Source: Iodobacter fluviatilis (lineage in GTDB: Bacteria; Pseudomonadota; Gammaproteobacteria; Burkholderiales; Chitinibacteraceae). Taken from it: a DNA stretch of 64,000 nt. Location of the stretch: positions 3,224,001-3,288,000 of the forward strand of contig NZ_UGHR01000001.1 of assembly GCF_900451195.1 (NCBI RefSeq), read 5' to 3'. Below, piece after piece: positions 18,539-27,654 of the stretch (its first letter is position 1; every line of letters begins with the position of its first letter). The notes under the pieces were generated by a model. That model had not been told where the DNA came from. It saw nothing but the letters and a program-made list of their open reading frames with translations, and searched no databases. The translations under genes were made by a program, and so were the position numbers.

Positions 18539-19309
18539 ATGACTCTTCATACTCTAGCGATAGACAGCTTTCGACTGGCGCTCTGGTTATTTATTTTATG
18601 CATCGTCTTTATACCGCTGGAGCGCTTATTTACCCGGCAAACAGAGCGTATTTCCAGAGCGCAACTATTCAAAGATCTGGCGCTATATTTTATTAATGGC
18701 CTGCTGCCTGCCGCTTTAATGAGCCTGCCGGTTGCTTTTATCGCCCGCCTCTCTGCACATATCACCCCGCCACAGCTTAGCCAGTCCGTTGCACAACTTC
18801 CCCTAATCATCAGTTTTATTGCAGTGTTTTTAATTGGAGAGATCACCTTCTATTGGGCACACCGCCTCTGCCATCAGATTCCCTTGCTTTGGCGGTTTCA
18901 CGCCCTGCATCATAGTGCCGAACATATTCATTTTTTGGTGAATACCCGCGCCCATCCTGCCGATATTATTTTCACACGGCTATTTAGCATCATCCCAATG
19001 TATTTACTTGGATTTGCCGGACAGGCCAATCAGGCTGCATCGCCCATGCTGGTGATTTTTATTGGCGTATTTTGGGGGTTTTTCCTGCACGCCAACATCC
19101 GCTGGCGCTTTGGCTTTATAGAGAAGATGATTGCGACCCCCGCTTACCACCACTGGCATCACAATCAGAATGAAAAACAAAATGTAAACTTTGCCTCCAT
19201 GCTGCCCTGCCTAGATTTGCTATTTGGCAGTTATTTTGTGCCCAAAGTGTGGCCCAAATCTTATGGCCTTGCGCCTGTAACCACGTCTACTCTAAGTAAT
19301 GATAAGTAA
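18539..19309 (+). CDS. sterol desaturase / fatty acid hydroxylase superfamily protein
   Basis: The 256-residue membrane protein has about four spans. It shows the superfamily's di-iron histidine clusters: WAHRLCH near residue 102, HALHHS near 122 and HHWHHN near 204. The family oxidises membrane-bound alkyl chains (sterols, fatty acids, carotenoids or alkylglycerols) with O2. The actual substrate cannot be read from sequence. No strong ribosome site precedes the ATG. It lies just after a terminator and is probably transcribed alone. Confidence 0.88.
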   Translation: MTLHTLAIDSFRLALWLFILCIVFIPLERLFTRQTERISRAQLFKDLALYFINGLLPAALMSLPVAFIARLSAHITPPQLSQSVAQLPLIISFIAVFLIGEITFYWAHRLCHQIPLLWRFHALHHSAEHIHFLVNTRAHPADIIFTRLFSIIPMYLLGFAGQANQAASPMLVIFIGVFWGFFLHANIRWRFGFIEKMIATPAYHHWHHNQNEKQNVNFASMLPCLDLLFGSYFVPKVWPKSYGLAPVTTSTLSNDK

Positions 19310-19422
19310 CTGCGAGGCCCGATCAACACCTTTTCTGCGCTAAAAATGGCCTTACGCCTCCTAAAGCATAAAATCAATGCTTTAATGTTCATTCAAGCAG
19401 CCTAGTTTGCACAAATAATTAA

Positions 19423-19434
19423 TCGACCGGTCTA
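19423..19434. promoter_or_regulatory. TetR-type palindromic operator upstream of the SDR gene
   Basis: The sequence TCGACCGGTCTA is a near-palindrome that matches the TAGACCGGTCTA operator of NemR-like TetR repressors at 10 of 12 positions. It lies 44 bases before the SDR start. No TetR gene is adjacent, so the regulator would be encoded elsewhere. Confidence 0.5.
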
Positions 19435-19477
19435 GTATTATAACAACTTAATTTTCAAAGCAACGAGGCGTCACACC

Positions 19478-20194
19478 ATGCATGCATCAGCACTTAACGG
19501 GCAAATGATTGTGATCTTGGGCGGCAGCTCCGGTCTTGGTCTGGCTACAGCTCGGCTCGCGATTCAAGAGGGAGCACGTGTTTATATCGGGGCAAGAAAT
19601 GCAGAACAACTTGCTCAGGTACTGGTAGATCTGGGCCCCAATGCTGCCGGTGCCACGCTGGAAATTGGCGAAGAAGCATCCGTCAATGCCTTTTTTAAAG
19701 GCATTGATCACATGGATCATCTGGTTATTACTGCAGCAAACAACGCCCCAGCGCGTTTACTGGAAGGATCACTGGAGCAATTACGCATTAGCATGGATTC
19801 GCGCTTCTGGGGTGCAGTGATGGCGATCCGTGCTGCGGTGCCTCTGATGCCAGAGCATGGCTCTATTGTTATGACATCAGGCATGGTTAGCCTGCGCCCA
19901 CGCCCTGCTATGTCGGTGGTGGCAGCAGCGGCCAGCGCCGTAGAAAGCCTCGCACGCTCTTTGGTCAGCGAGCTAGCTCCACGCCGCATTAATGTCATTA
20001 ACCCCGGCCCTATGCATACCCCACTGCTATCCAGCGTACTGGATGATGCCGCACTGCAAAAACTGGCCACCCAGCTGCCACTGGGCAAACTAGGAACGGG
20101 TGAGGACTACGCTCAAGCTGCCCTATTTGCCCTGAGTAATGCCTATCTGAACGGCAGCACCATCCATCTTAATGGTGGCGCAGCCTGGGCTTAA
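19478..20194 (+). CDS. short-chain dehydrogenase/reductase family protein with altered active site
   Basis: The 238-residue Rossmann protein has GGSSGLG (residues 15-21), the nucleotide-binding TGxxxGxG equivalent, and the ITAANNA segment in place of NNAG. Serine is present in MTSGMVS. The usual Tyr-x3-Lys pair is missing: the aligned stretch reads VAAAAS where YxxxK is expected. It may therefore use another chemistry, or bind a cofactor without classical dehydrogenase activity. Its stop codon overlaps that of the convergent radical SAM gene in the shared TTAA. A TetR-type palindrome upstream suggests control by an electrophile or small-molecule sensor. Confidence 0.85.
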   Translation: MHASALNGQMIVILGGSSGLGLATARLAIQEGARVYIGARNAEQLAQVLVDLGPNAAGATLEIGEEASVNAFFKGIDHMDHLVITAANNAPARLLEGSLEQLRISMDSRFWGAVMAIRAAVPLMPEHGSIVMTSGMVSLRPRPAMSVVAAAASAVESLARSLVSELAPRRINVINPGPMHTPLLSSVLDDAALQKLATQLPLGKLGTGEDYAQAALFALSNAYLNGSTIHLNGGAAWA

Positions 20195-21666
20195 GCCTGT
20201 AAATGCATCGCCTGCCTGAGCGGGGCAACACCACTTTTACCCCGCTTGGGCTTGCCCGCATAATCGGATGCCAGCAAGCTCGCGGCATCTTCAATTCCCT
20301 GCTCCTGCAACCATTGCTCCACCAGCTTTGCCAATCTGTCCAAGGCAATCCGGTGCGTGGCATCGGTGTTTTGATACAGCCAATCGCTAAAACTCATAAA
20401 TCGATCAAATGGCGAATGACCCAACAGCACCGGCAGAGTGTTGGCAAAGCGGCCCGAATTAGCCACTAAATCCCAATAACGGGAAAAACGTACCAGACGC
20501 TGCATGGTGGCAAAGTCGATCACATTATTTGCAAGAATGGTGTACGGCGGGAAGCTGTCATACACCATGCCAAAATCCTCGGTATGGCGAATAATAGGCG
20601 TGCCACGCAGACGTTTTAAAATACCAAATTGAATTTCATGCGGGCGCAGGGCATAAAGCTGATCAAAGCCCCGGCCAAAACTCGCCATATCTTCCCCTGG
20701 CAGACCAGCAATCAAATCCACATGCAAATGCGCGTGCGAATGATTGATCAGCCAAGAAATATTATCCGCCGCCTTTTCATTGTTTTGCTTACGGCTCACC
20801 AAGGCTTGCACCTCAGGATTAAAGCTCTGAATGCCGATCTCAAATTGCAAAGCACCGGCAGGAAACTGACTAATGCCCGCTTTCAGGGCTTCGGGCAAAT
20901 GATCGGGCACCACTTCAAAGTGAGCGAATACCGGATCATCCGGATGGGCGGCAATTTTATCCAGAAAGAACTGCATAATCTTTAAGCTGGATTTGATATT
21001 TAGATTAAACGTGCGATCTACAAATTTAAACAGCCGCGCCCCGCGCTGATACAGCGTTTCCATCTCGGCCAAAAACACATCCAAATCAAAGGGCCACGCC
21101 GTTTTATCCAGCGCCGACAGACAGAACTCGCACTTAAACGGGCAGCCGCGCGAAGCTTCTACATACAATGTGCGATGGGCAATATCTTCGTCGGTATACA
21201 AGGAGTACGGCAGCGCCAAATCGTTAAGCGGCGGCTGCACACCCACATGCGTTTTCATCAAGGGTTGCGGGCCTTGCAAAATCTGCTTACAAAGCTGCGG
21301 CAAAGTCACCTCGCCCCAGCCAGTAATTAAATAATCCGCCAGCTTAACAATACTTTGCTCAGCGCTTTCATAAGAGACCTCCGGGCCGCCTAAGATAATC
21401 TTGATCTGCGGCGCCACGCGTTTGAGCATCGCTACTACCCGCTCGGTTTCCTCCACATTCCAGATATACACGCCAAAACCAATAATCTTGGGGTGTTTAG
21501 CCAACAATTGCTCGACAATTTCGGTGGTCTTGGTGCCAATCACAAACTCCGCCAGCTGCGTCTGACCCTGTAAATCACCCATATTGGCCAGCAAATAGCG
21601 CAGCCCAAGGGAGGCATGGGTGTAGCGAGCGTTGAGAGTAGAAAGAATAATCGACATGGCAGACAT
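20191..21666 (-). CDS. B12-binding domain radical SAM protein (DUF4080 type)
   Basis: The 491-residue protein starts with a cobalamin-binding-like Rossmann domain (IILSTLNARYTHASLGLRYL, GVYIWNVEE, LGGPEVSYE). It is followed by a radical SAM core with the cluster motif C-x3-C-x2-C in RGCPFKCEFC. The C-terminal region resembles DUF4080. Similar proteins are widespread in proteobacteria; most have no assigned reaction and may act as methylases or tRNA/lipid-modifying enzymes. It is convergent with the SDR and stands alone. An alternative start lies three codons downstream (second Met). Confidence 0.9.
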   Translation of the reverse strand: MSAMSIILSTLNARYTHASLGLRYLLANMGDLQGQTQLAEFVIGTKTTEIVEQLLAKHPKIIGFGVYIWNVEETERVVAMLKRVAPQIKIILGGPEVSYESAEQSIVKLADYLITGWGEVTLPQLCKQILQGPQPLMKTHVGVQPPLNDLALPYSLYTDEDIAHRTLYVEASRGCPFKCEFCLSALDKTAWPFDLDVFLAEMETLYQRGARLFKFVDRTFNLNIKSSLKIMQFFLDKIAAHPDDPVFAHFEVVPDHLPEALKAGISQFPAGALQFEIGIQSFNPEVQALVSRKQNNEKAADNISWLINHSHAHLHVDLIAGLPGEDMASFGRGFDQLYALRPHEIQFGILKRLRGTPIIRHTEDFGMVYDSFPPYTILANNVIDFATMQRLVRFSRYWDLVANSGRFANTLPVLLGHSPFDRFMSFSDWLYQNTDATHRIALDRLAKLVEQWLQEQGIEDAASLLASDYAGKPKRGKSGVAPLRQAMHLQA

Positions 21667-21918
21667 CTGGCTGAGGCAAAGGGGGGCATTTTACGGGTTT
21701 ATGAACGCAGGCGGCGATCAAATACAGGGAATGCAAAAAATGTCATACCTCACCCGCTTTCGCTCTATAGAATTAAATTCTTCAGAAAAACCAACGCCGC
21801 CATCAAAAAAACAACCGTAAGCAAAACACTGAACTGACAAAGAACCAGCAACAAAGCAAACTTTCTACTATTTTTGAAACCTTCAAACCATCACCGTAAA
21901 TACAAGCAGAGAAACCCC

Positions 21919-22590
21919 ATGCAAATACAAAAACACGACAAGCGTTACCAGCTTATTAAGTACCTTACCAGCGCAAGCTTGTTAATATTTATGTCCATAT
22001 CAAACATGGCTTTTGCTGATGACTTTGAAAACCCCGAAAAACACATTCAGCATGTTTATCAAGAGTTGCGTCATGATTTATCGGCCAACGAGTCGCTAAA
22101 AAACTGCAACGAACGGGCAATTAAAGATTATTTACTGGCCAAATTCGATACATTCTTAAGCACGCAAAATTTACTTCACAATATTGGATTCAAGCTTACG
22201 GAAGAATCCATTTCTAAATTTTCAGATGACTTTAAAGAGCAGTTAAATACTGAATTTAAAAAATATATTATTCAGGATAATTTAATTGCCATTAAATCAT
22301 TCTGCTCAGCAACAAATTTAAAAACACAAAATAGCAATGTCGATTTTACGGTTAGCTATGTAGTCACATCGGTAAAATTAGCCAATAAAAAATCAAAACG
22401 TGTCGATTTTTTTCTTCTCAGGGGCTGGGATCATTGGCTGATCGCCGACATCATCTCTGGAAACGATTCGCTTGAAGAAAGATATCGCAATAAATTTGGA
22501 AAAACAATTCACACAGAAGGGTACACAGGCCTTCTAAAACAGCTTACAGAAATCAATAAAGAGCAAATAAAACCAACGCTGAGCAACTAG
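21919..22590 (+). CDS. MlaC/Ttg2D-like periplasmic protein
   Basis: The 223-residue protein begins at the ATG at 21919; 15 more in-frame codons upstream lack a clear ribosome site. Residues 1-32 are a signal peptide ending MAFADD. The mature part has the MlaC-like pattern of alpha helices followed by strands (VSYVVTSVKL, RVDFFLLRG, WLIADIISGNDSLEERYRNKFG) and the terminal GYTGLLKQL helix. MlaC carries phospholipids between the outer and inner membranes. Here it is an orphan, with no mlaFED nearby. The region looks AT-richer than its neighbours. Confidence 0.65.
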   Translation: MQIQKHDKRYQLIKYLTSASLLIFMSISNMAFADDFENPEKHIQHVYQELRHDLSANESLKNCNERAIKDYLLAKFDTFLSTQNLLHNIGFKLTEESISKFSDDFKEQLNTEFKKYIIQDNLIAIKSFCSATNLKTQNSNVDFTVSYVVTSVKLANKKSKRVDFFLLRGWDHWLIADIISGNDSLEERYRNKFGKTIHTEGYTGLLKQLTEINKEQIKPTLSN

Positions 22591-22638
22591 CACTCTCTAT
22601 TTTAAAAAGCAATAAAAAGTCTATCTTAGGCGATCTAA

Positions 22639-22986
22639 ATGCATAGCAAATTAATTCGTTTTTTCCTCATTAGCAGCTTTGCTTGTATTCCATTATCAAT
22701 ACTCATAGCGTATATTTTTGGCAATAGTGGCCATGGAGGATCGGGGGGCTGGGGTAGTCTTTTTCCTGCCACTATATGCTCCGCCATACTTTTAGCTCCT
22801 TTACTTTTGGCTGTAAGCATTTCTCTCAGGCTACACAAAAAGAATACAGAAGACCAAAAGCACACCTACGCAAAACTGATGCTATTACTAGCGGTTATTT
22901 CATTATTACTTGCACTATTTTCACTGGATTTAATCTTTTCCATCATATTCAGCAACTACAAAAGCATAACAGATCTATTATTTTAA
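22639..22986 (+). CDS. small hypothetical membrane protein
   Basis: The 115-residue protein has three predicted membrane spans (residues about 8-27, 43-65 and 80-108) and a Gly-rich loop GHGGSGGWGS after the first. I do not recognise a family. It lies 48 bases after the MlaC-like gene, on the same strand and before a shared terminator, so the two may be co-transcribed. Confidence 0.6.
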   Translation: MHSKLIRFFLISSFACIPLSILIAYIFGNSGHGGSGGWGSLFPATICSAILLAPLLLAVSISLRLHKKNTEDQKHTYAKLMLLLAVISLLLALFSLDLIFSIIFSNYKSITDLLF

Positions 22987-23010
22987 ACATTTACTAACCA
23001 TATCCTTATT

Positions 23011-23042
23011 AAAAAAGCCAGATCATCCAATCTGGCTTTTTT
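23011..23042. terminator. bidirectional terminator
   Basis: A perfect 13-bp stem AAAAAAGCCAGAT / ATCTGGCTTTTTT with a 6-base loop lies between convergent genes, with T runs on both strands. Confidence 0.92.
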
Positions 23043-23063
23043 ATATTACTTCCAATAACATAC

Positions 23064-24161
23064 TTAATGTTTCAAAATCTGCAAAGGCATACGCAGCATT
23101 TCGTCGCCATGGCTGGCAAAGTACCAAATGATCCCGATCAAAGCGCCAACGGTGATTAAATACCAAACTGTGGAAAAGATTTGCCCGTAGCGATCCAGCG
23201 GCAATAGGTGGCTTTGATGCCGGCCACGCCATTCAAAAATGATTTCTACACTGCCAATCAATAATAAAAACCCAAGTAATGCCAGGCCCAGTGAATAGCT
23301 AATAAACACACCCAGCGCCGCACCCACCACGCAGGCAATCAAGCCCAATTTGCTATTCATCGAAAAACTGATACTTTTTAAGATATGCCCGCCATCCAGT
23401 GGCAAAATGGGTAATAGATTAAAAAGATTAAGCAGTGCATTAAAGGTAGCCAACCCTGCAAACAGCATCGAGCCTGTCAACCAATAAATAATTAGGCAGG
23501 CAATTGATAACAAGAGGCCAAAGCTTGGCCCCATAATGGAAATCACCACATCCTGCCAACGGGTATTAATTTTTTCATCCGACAAAGCTAATCCCCCCAT
23601 AAAGGGGATCAAATAAATACCCTTGGTTTTTAAGCCAAAATATTTCATTGCCCGAATATGCCCATATTCATGAAAAACCAGACAGGCAATCAGCGCAATT
23701 GCAAATTGAAAAGAAAATAGCCATGAATAGGCAGCAACACTGGCCCCGGCTAGGGCCACTTTTACCAGTTTGGCACTTTTCAGCAGTTTCAGCGCCAGCG
23801 CACCCAAGCCCAAAATACTGAGTTTATTGGGCTTTATATTTTGCTTTACAGGTATTTGTCGCTCAATATCCTGCGTATTTCGCTCGCCTTTAAGCGCCTC
23901 TTTTTCATCAATCAATAAGCGATATCTGAGAATAAAAGGCTGCCATTGCAAATCGGTTTCAAGATAAACGCGCGTCGTTGCCGCAGTGCCATCCGGGCTG
24001 ACTGCCGACAGCTCAAATTGCAAAACACTTAAGCCTTCACGCTCTGCCGAGGCGTTTTTTTCAGCGACTAAGGTATTGTCCCAAAATAACTGCTGCCAGC
24101 CCGCTGGCGTACCCTCAAGCCTGAGCGATTTTCCAAGGCAATTAATATTTAATAATTCCAC
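23064..24161 (-). CDS. M50 family site-2-type zinc metalloprotease
   Basis: The 365-residue protein has a soluble N-terminal region (1-115) and a membrane core. The zinc site is HEYGH at residues 164-168 inside a membrane span, and the third ligand Asp256 lies in LPLDGGH. This arrangement is diagnostic of S2P/SpoIVFB intramembrane proteases. The substrate is unknown. The N-terminal domain is unlike the PDZ domain of RseP, so it is not an RseP orthologue. It is monocistronic and convergent with the small membrane gene. Confidence 0.85.
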   Translation of the reverse strand: MELLNINCLGKSLRLEGTPAGWQQLFWDNTLVAEKNASAEREGLSVLQFELSAVSPDGTAATTRVYLETDLQWQPFILRYRLLIDEKEALKGERNTQDIERQIPVKQNIKPNKLSILGLGALALKLLKSAKLVKVALAGASVAAYSWLFSFQFAIALIACLVFHEYGHIRAMKYFGLKTKGIYLIPFMGGLALSDEKINTRWQDVVISIMGPSFGLLLSIACLIIYWLTGSMLFAGLATFNALLNLFNLLPILPLDGGHILKSISFSMNSKLGLIACVVGAALGVFISYSLGLALLGFLLLIGSVEIIFEWRGRHQSHLLPLDRYGQIFSTVWYLITVGALIGIIWYFASHGDEMLRMPLQILKH

Positions 24162-24346
24162 AGCATATCCAATTTAATCATCAATTAATCGTGCATAAAA
24201 ACTGAGCAAATGAGTCTATTTAGCAGGTTTACAGATATTCAAGGACGCTCACACCCCCCAGGCCAGTGGTGATCTTAGTCAGCTTGCTAGGCCTGCGGCG
24301 TTTTGTACACTCAACAAAATGCGGGCGGGGATCCGCAAGTCACACC

Positions 24347-24820
24347 CTAAACCTCATTAAAACAAGCCACCATCTTGGTTAAATACGCCTCACTGCCCGG
24401 CTCACCTTCTGCGGGTGCCCAGCTGGCTTTTTCGCTGTCGCTGAGCGGCACATAAGGGCCGGCCTTGCTTTCAAAAAAGACCGAGCCACTTTCTAATGCC
24501 ACCATGCTGTGAAACGCGCCAGCGGGAATATTGATTCCTAAATGGCCATCAGCAGCCAACACCGCCTGCGAGGTGATCTTGCCAGTCTCATCAAAAATCA
24601 GCACCCCAAAACGCCCGCTCAGCACAATCATGGTTTCATCTTTTTCCACATCTGAATGGCGATGCGGCTGCACATACGTGCCCGGCTCCAGCGCATTCAA
24701 AAGCCGGTGACAGGCCGATTCATTACTGGCATGAAAATTCAGATTTTTACGCAATCTTGGGCTGTCTTTTGCCGCTGCGGACAAATCGGCCAGCGTGCCT
24801 TTATTAATTAAACTCATCAT
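24347..24820 (-). CDS. WbuC family cupin protein
   Basis: Starting at the ATG-ATG pair at 24820, the protein is 157 residues; the frame could extend 31 codons upstream but without a ribosome site. Residues 50-120 form a cupin with PHRHSDVEKDETMIVLSGRFGVLIFD, which carries the metal-binding His-x-His and Glu. WbuC proteins are found in O-antigen and lipopolysaccharide loci of Enterobacteriaceae, but no such genes lie nearby here. The N-terminal SPRLRKNLNFH segment is typical of the family. Confidence 0.8.
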   Translation of the reverse strand: MMSLINKGTLADLSAAAKDSPRLRKNLNFHASNESACHRLLNALEPGTYVQPHRHSDVEKDETMIVLSGRFGVLIFDETGKITSQAVLAADGHLGINIPAGAFHSMVALESGSVFFESKAGPYVPLSDSEKASWAPAEGEPGSEAYLTKMVACFNEV

Positions 24821-24888
24821 ATGATTGGTCTCTTTTGGAATCCGATTAGCCAGCGTTTTCAGCGAGCCTTGATAGAGAGCTAAACCTT

Positions 24889-24981
24889 GAACCACAGGGT
24901 AAAACGAAGACACAGCGTTTCACAGAGAACCCCACACTATCCTTGGCCTTCTCTGTGAAACGCTGTGCTCTCTGTGGTTTG
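24889..24981. repeat. long inverted repeat (CACAGAG-type intergenic repeat)
   Basis: A perfect 19-bp inverted repeat (24911-24929 and 24949-24967, CACAGCGTTTCACAGAGAA) is nested in an imperfect outer pair (AACCACAG / CTCTGTGGTTT at 24889 and 24970). It can fold into a long hairpin. Its sequence resembles dispersed repeats seen in many betaproteobacterial genomes. Confidence 0.75.
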
Positions 24982-25039
24982 AGATTTGACTCCCTTAAGC
25001 TTTACGCTGAAGTATCTTTGGAATGATTTGAAGCTGGCT

Positions 25040-25480
25040 CTAGGCCGCTTGCCACCCTGGAAGGGGGAACACTTTATCGTAAACCCAGTTATAGACAAAG
25101 GCATAAACCAGATAAAACGTAGCAAAGCCCAAGTCCATCACAAAGGCTTCCCAAAGACCGATATTCAGCCACCAAGCCACCAGCGGCAAGCTGACAAATA
25201 ATAAGCCGCCTTCGAAGCCAAAGGCGTGCACAACGCGCTCCAGTGTATTTTTCTTAACCCGTTTTTTCCAACGAGCAAGCAAGTGATCAAACCCTAGGTT
25301 GTAAAGGTAATTCCACACGGCTGCAATCACCGACATCGTAACAGCCAGCACACCCAAATCCTGCATTGAAAAACCAAACGCCCAATGCGCCAAGGGTACA
25401 AACAGCAAGAAGCCAATCACCTCAAAACCTATTGTTTGCCGGATACGATCTGCCCGGCTTCTCATTTGCACTTTCATCAT
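25040..25480 (-). CDS. PACE family (AceI-like) multidrug efflux transporter
   Basis: The 146-residue protein is a tandem of two bacterial transmembrane pair domains. It has four membrane spans and the typical RIRQTIGFEVIGFLLFVPLAHW and ERVVHAFGFEGGLLF openings, including the conserved Glu in each repeat. PACE pumps export chlorhexidine, acriflavine or, naturally, short diamines using the proton gradient. The gene is divergent from a LysR regulator at 25564, as is usual for PACE genes. Confidence 0.92.
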   Translation of the reverse strand: MMKVQMRSRADRIRQTIGFEVIGFLLFVPLAHWAFGFSMQDLGVLAVTMSVIAAVWNYLYNLGFDHLLARWKKRVKKNTLERVVHAFGFEGGLLFVSLPLVAWWLNIGLWEAFVMDLGFATFYLVYAFVYNWVYDKVFPLPGWQAA

Positions 25481-25563
25481 CTGGCTCTCATTTCAAAGGT
25501 AGCCACCATAGTAAACTGCTTCTATGATGGTTGTTAGTTAGAAACCATCACAAAAACAGATAG

Positions 25564-26463
25564 ATGAAATATTCATTAGATCAACTCAGCGCCTTTAAAG
25601 CTGCCGCAGAATGTGGTTCTTTCTCTGCAGCTGCCCGCCGCCTAGGCCGAGCGCAATCCTTGATCAGCACCGCCATTGCCAACTTAGAGATTGATTTAGG
25701 CGTCAGTTTATTTCAGCGCGATGGCCGCTACCCCCAGCTCAGTGCAGAAGGTGCACGCCTTTTACCTGAAGCCATCGCCATTTTGCAGCGCTGCGATCAA
25801 CTGAGCGGCATCGCCCATGGACTGACTGCGGGGCAGGAAGCCAAACTGCGCTTAGCGGTAGATGACTCCGCACAAATGCCTTGGCTGGGCGACCTACTGC
25901 AACAGCTTGCGGTAAAATTCCCACACTTAGAGCTAGAGCTGTTATTCCCGATTATGGAAGACCTCTACAAACTGCTGCTCTCAGGCCGGGTTGATCTTGG
26001 CATCAGCTACGAGGCCGCCGAGCATCCCAAAGAGCTGGCTTTTCATGCTTTAAGAGAGTGTGAAATGCAATTTGTGGTATCCCGCCAACACCCTTTAGCC
26101 CAGGAAAAAACCCTTACTTTAGAAATACTACAAAACCACAGGCAGCTGATGGTCACCGGCCGCCACAGTGGCGCAGAAAAAGAGCGCTTCAGATACTCCC
26201 CCTCAGTCTGGTGGGTGGAAGGTGATTGGGCCGTGCTGGAGCTGGTTCGCCGGGGCTTAGGCTGGGCTTGCCTGCCCAATCACTTTGCAGATCTGGCTTT
26301 AGAGCAGGATATTGTGCAACTGCCACTCCAACACTTTGAAAGCCGCTTACAGCTGGGCGTGCAACTGGTCTGGCACCCTGCTCACCCCCTAGGCTTAGCG
26401 GGGCAATGGCTGAAAGAAACTTTAATTCACAATTCAAGCCCAATAAGCGGCAAATCGGGGTGA
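25564..26463 (+). CDS. LysR family regulator, probably of the divergent PACE efflux gene
   Basis: The 299-residue protein has a winged helix-turn-helix at residues 3-60 (QLSAFKAAAECGSFSAAARRLGRAQSLIS) and a periplasmic-binding-type effector domain from about 90. Its start is 83 bases from the divergent efflux gene, so it very likely controls that gene in response to the exported amine. The LysR/PACE pairing is well known from Acinetobacter and other proteobacteria. Confidence 0.9.
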   Translation: MKYSLDQLSAFKAAAECGSFSAAARRLGRAQSLISTAIANLEIDLGVSLFQRDGRYPQLSAEGARLLPEAIAILQRCDQLSGIAHGLTAGQEAKLRLAVDDSAQMPWLGDLLQQLAVKFPHLELELLFPIMEDLYKLLLSGRVDLGISYEAAEHPKELAFHALRECEMQFVVSRQHPLAQEKTLTLEILQNHRQLMVTGRHSGAEKERFRYSPSVWWVEGDWAVLELVRRGLGWACLPNHFADLALEQDIVQLPLQHFESRLQLGVQLVWHPAHPLGLAGQWLKETLIHNSSPISGKSG

Positions 26464-26559
26464 AATAAACCCCTATTCAAGTTGTGGATTAGCCAAATAA
26501 TTCAAACAGCCAGACTCTCGGTATAATCACCCCTTTGTCACCTTTCGTTCAGGCCAGCC

Positions 26560-27654
26560 ATGTACCTGCCAGATCCTCGCCTCTACGCCAGAGTTAACGC
26601 ACAAAACCCCATTATTCGACTGTTGATGTCGCTGCTGACCGAATCGTCCAGCGCGCTCGTCAGTCAAAAACGCGAGGAGCTCACACGGCTGCTCGCCGAC
26701 ACCCTAGCCATCAATGATCATGCCGGTTTAAACGCAGCCATGACGCAAGCACCGTCTTTAGACGCTTATCTGGAGCTATGGAGCCTGCTGCGCGCTGCCG
26801 TTGAAACTGCACCTAAAGATGCAGAGCAATACGCCATTCCTTTTGCCATCCCGGTTATTTTGGTGGCTGGTTTTAAAGGCACTACCGAGCTGGCAGGCCA
26901 GCTTAAAGATGTAGATGCCGTGCAGGCCCTATTAAAGCAGCACGAAGTCATCGCGCCCGACGCCGACGTTTGGCTATCCGCCAAATTGGTGCATGCCGAA
27001 ACACTGGCCGGAGTTAATCCTTCGCAGCTGTGTCAATGGCGCGATCAGTTGCAATACGCCTCGGGCGGCTTGCCGATTGATTTAAACACCTCGCCAATGC
27101 CGCTGAAAGACGAAGCCGTTTTCCTGCGCTATCTGGTGGGCGTGGCGATGCAAAAGAAAGATGCAGCACCCGCGATTAAGCTGGGTGGCAATCTGGGCGC
27201 ATGGGGCATGCAGTTGGCTAATTTAATTGGCGAGCAGCTTAAAACCAATGGCGTGACTTTATTTCCTATTCCACGCACCCCCATGCCGTGGCTGACTGCC
27301 GGTGAAGCAGGCCGCGAAACCCAGCTGGAAACACGTTTGCAGCTGATGACCAGCAATGCGCTGCGCAGCATACGCAGCAAAGGCCGCACGCCTGTCATCT
27401 GTATCGCCGCGCACGAAAACGCCGAAATCCGTATTACCTTTTCGACCATCGAAGATGCTGAGCGCTGGGAAGGCTTCGTCTGGCCGCTATCGGCTTGGGA
27501 TCATGTCGAAAAAATCCACCAATACGCGGTCGAATTATTCCGTGAGTGCATGGTGACGGATATTCGCATTATCGAAAACGTACAGCCTGATATGGATAAT
27601 GATCAGTTGCCGTTCTTTGTAACGGCGCATATTAAGGCGGTTGTGCAGCATTAA
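26560..27654 (+). CDS. hypothetical protein, function unknown
   Basis: This 364-residue cytoplasmic protein starts MYLPDPRLYARVNAQNPII and has no signal peptide or membrane span. It is helical in its first half (LLADTLAINDHAGLNAAMTQA, LDAYLELWSLLRAAV). The second half is mixed, with TPVICIAAHENAEIRITFS and a final DMDNDQLPFFVTAHI motif. The codon pattern is that of a native gene. I do not recognise the family. It stands alone between the LysR gene and a repeat-like spacer. Confidence 0.75.
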   Translation: MYLPDPRLYARVNAQNPIIRLLMSLLTESSSALVSQKREELTRLLADTLAINDHAGLNAAMTQAPSLDAYLELWSLLRAAVETAPKDAEQYAIPFAIPVILVAGFKGTTELAGQLKDVDAVQALLKQHEVIAPDADVWLSAKLVHAETLAGVNPSQLCQWRDQLQYASGGLPIDLNTSPMPLKDEAVFLRYLVGVAMQKKDAAPAIKLGGNLGAWGMQLANLIGEQLKTNGVTLFPIPRTPMPWLTAGEAGRETQLETRLQLMTSNALRSIRSKGRTPVICIAAHENAEIRITFSTIEDAERWEGFVWPLSAWDHVEKIHQYAVELFRECMVTDIRIIENVQPDMDNDQLPFFVTAHIKAVVQH

